Shown: piece after piece, positions 4,992-6,458 of the stretch | Layout: every line of letters begins with the position of its first letter | Numbering within the stretch: position 1 is the first letter of the stretch | Origin: Desulfobulbaceae bacterium | Lineage (GTDB): Bacteria > Desulfobacterota > Desulfobulbia > Desulfobulbales > Desulfocapsaceae | Direction: 5' to 3' | Assembly: GCA_024643445.1 (NCBI GenBank) | Contig: JAHEMX010000219.1 | Coordinates: 1-6,458 of the forward strand | Length of the DNA: 6,458 nt | Position numbers and translations under genes: made by a program | Notes under the pieces: model-generated | What the model saw: the letters and a program-made list of their open reading frames with translations, nothing else | The model's database searches: none | What the model was told of the DNA's origin: nothing

Positions 4992-6458
4992 CTACATCCT
5001 GCCGGGCAGCGTGCCTGGCGAGAAGAGATTTTCCGGGTCGAGGGCCTTCTTGATAAGATGACTGAGCCGCCATTCCGGGCGGAAAGAGCCAAACATATCG
5101 TTTTCCCTGGCAAAACCTTCAGGGGCCTTGAGAAGCCGTCCATGTCCCTGACAGCGAACGAACAGGCCGTCAAGCTTCTGCCACTGCCCGGCCGTCAGTG
5201 AGTCCAGTCCGGCATAGAGTCTGCCGCCGGCCACGTCGAGCAGCAACTGGGATGAGGGAGCAATTTTGCCCATCTCCAGGATGAAGTCTGCACCGTTTTC
5301 GATAACGACATCGGCCTGCAGGACAAATGCTGACTGCCAGATATCACCAAACATCGAGCCAAGAGCCCCCTGAACCACCGGGTATTCCGACTGTTCATTA
5401 TCCGAGAGCCCGTTTGATGTCATAAGCTCGCTGCAGCGCGCGACCTGACTGTCAACCACCATCTCGAGTCCTTCGAAGCCGACCATCAGCTTCCAGGTTT
5501 CACCGGCAGGTGCCATGGTGATGAAGGCTGCCATGAGGTTTGAGTTGACGATTCTCAGAGCTGCAGCAAAACAGGCTTCCATGGAACCGGCAGCCGCGCT
5601 CATCTTGCAGATCTGCGGCCGGGTGGCAGTCTTCCAGGTCGTTTCGGTGATAAAACCAAGGGTGCCGAGCGATCCGGTCAGCAGCCTGGTCATATCGTAG
5701 CCGGCGACGTTCTTGACCACTTTGCCGCCGGCGGCAACCATGCTGCCGGCACTGTCGATGTACTGGAGGCCGAGAAGCATATCGCGCGGGGCTCCGTAAA
5801 GCAGGCGCTCGGGTCCTACCGCCGCCATCGAGGCAATAGAGCCGATGGTAGCCTCCGCCTTGAAAAACGGGGGTCTGAGCGGCAGCCATTGATTGTTCTT
5901 CGCCAGTTTTTCCTGCAGGGCGGAGAGGGTGACACCGGAGCCGACGGTAATGAACTGGTTGTCCTGATCGTATTCGATGATGTCGGTCATCTGCAGGCTG
6001 TCAACCACCACCGCCGGGGCTGAGCCCAGATTGCCGATCCCGTTGAAGGTGCCGCTGCCGGAGAGCCTGACGGCCTTCTTTTCCGCCCGGGCTTTTTTGA
6101 TCTGCTCCATGGCCCCGGCAACACCCGTGGCAGCTTCTCCGCCAAGCCTTTTCAGGATCGTGGGGCGGGATTCAGGCAGTTTATCCTGTCCTTCGGGCGG
6201 AAGCGGAATAATCTTCTCCGGGTTAAGCACGTTGTCCGGATCGAGGGCGAGCTTAATAGACTGCTGGGTGTTCAGATCGTTGCCGGAGAAAATCATGTGC
6301 ATGGCATCACGTTTCTCGTGCCCGACGCCGTGCTCTCCGGAAATGGTGCCGCCAAACTCGGCACAGATCTCCATGATATCCCAGCCAGCCTTGTGCACCT
6401 GTTCGAGTTCCTTTGCGTTTCTTGAATCAAACATCAACAGCGGGTGCAGGTTGCCGTC
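4992..6458 (-). CDS. FAD-linked 2-hydroxyacid dehydrogenase, GlcD C-terminus fused to GlcE; N-terminus outside window
   Basis: The frame is open from the right edge to a TAG stop, giving 488 visible residues; the true start lies beyond the window. Residues 1-87 are the end of a GlcD-type FAD-linked oxidase C-terminal domain: DGNLHPL at the edge, GGTISGEHGVG (His43) and the typical ending DPDNVLNPEKIIP. GlcD proteins normally stop about here. Instead, a linker of about 25 residues (88-112) leads into a second FAD-binding (PCMH-type) domain, with SGSGTF (133-138), a GAPRD segment, and GGKVVKNVAGYD (244-255) followed by GSLGTLGFITE, the GlcE signature. The protein ends LFSPGTLPGRM, as GlcE proteins do. 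It is therefore a GlcD-GlcE fusion that, with GlcF downstream, replaces the three-subunit glycolate oxidase. The reaction is oxidation of a 2-hydroxyacid to the 2-oxoacid. The por neighbour favours lactate; glycolate remains possible. No stop or frameshift separates the two parts. Confidence 0.9.
   Translation of the reverse strand, partial: DGNLHPLLMFDSRNAKELEQVHKAGWDIMEICAEFGGTISGEHGVGHEKRDAMHMIFSGNDLNTQQSIKLALDPDNVLNPEKIIPLPPEGQDKLPESRPTILKRLGGEAATGVAGAMEQIKKARAEKKAVRLSGSGTFNGIGNLGSAPAVVVDSLQMTDIIEYDQDNQFITVGSGVTLSALQEKLAKNNQWLPLRPPFFKAEATIGSIASMAAVGPERLLYGAPRDMLLGLQYIDSAGSMVAAGGKVVKNVAGYDMTRLLTGSLGTLGFITETTWKTATRPQICKMSAAAGSMEACFAAALRIVNSNLMAAFITMAPAGETWKLMVGFEGLEMVVDSQVARCSELMTSNGLSDNEQSEYPVVQGALGSMFGDIWQSAFVLQADVVIENGADFILEMGKIAPSSQLLLDVAGGRLYAGLDSLTAGQWQKLDGLFVRCQGHGRLLKAPEGFARENDMFGSFRPEWRLSHLIKKALDPENLFSPGTLPGRM

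Noticed and set aside
6432..6437. Start of glcDE at the TTG/ATG near 6437
   Set aside because: The frame is open to the window edge, and the residues before it (DGNLHPL) are the conserved GlcD motif, so this is internal to the gene.

Overview
The window carries three genes, all on the minus strand, in the transcription order glcDE -> glcF -> por. Two are cut by the window edges. glcDE (4992-6458) enters from the right edge and encodes the tail of a GlcD-type FAD dehydrogenase fused in frame to a GlcE-type FAD-binding domain. glcF (3449-4792) encodes the matching iron-sulfur subunit with two CCG domains. por (1-2829) encodes the first 943 residues of a single-chain pyruvate:ferredoxin oxidoreductase and runs off the left edge.

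Read together, the genes encode a 2-hydroxyacid oxidation module. A GlcDE/GlcF flavo-iron-sulfur dehydrogenase would oxidise lactate (most likely D-lactate; glycolate is the alternative) to pyruvate. PFOR would then split pyruvate into acetyl-CoA, CO2 and reduced ferredoxin. The same gene families sit side by side in the organic-acid oxidation cluster of Desulfovibrio. The PFOR also matches the numbering of the Desulfovibrio africanus enzyme (Thr31, Glu64, Arg114), recalled from memory. I infer an anaerobic, probably sulfate-reducing or related member of the Desulfobacterota (old Deltaproteobacteria), possibly Desulfobulbales-like. No marker gene in the window settles the taxonomy.

The non-coding parts are unusually structured. 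The 199-bp glcDE-glcF gap (4793-4991) holds a 125-bp imperfect palindrome (4813-4937) whose paired blocks share one centre at 4875. It looks like a dispersed miniature palindromic repeat inserted just upstream of the glcF ribosome binding site. The 619-bp glcF-por gap (2830-3448) has no convincing gene. It contains a hairpin after glcF, a set of short repeats (CATCAGGG / TCCCTGTAAT), a 9-bp inverted repeat, and a pair of CTGCAG palindromes one helical turn apart close to por. It is probably a 3' end followed by a separate regulatory and promoter region for por.

I see no tRNA, rRNA, CRISPR array, transposase or phage gene. The candidates for something undescribed are the GlcD-GlcE fusion, the palindromic element, and the por leader repeats; none amounts to a demonstrated new system.
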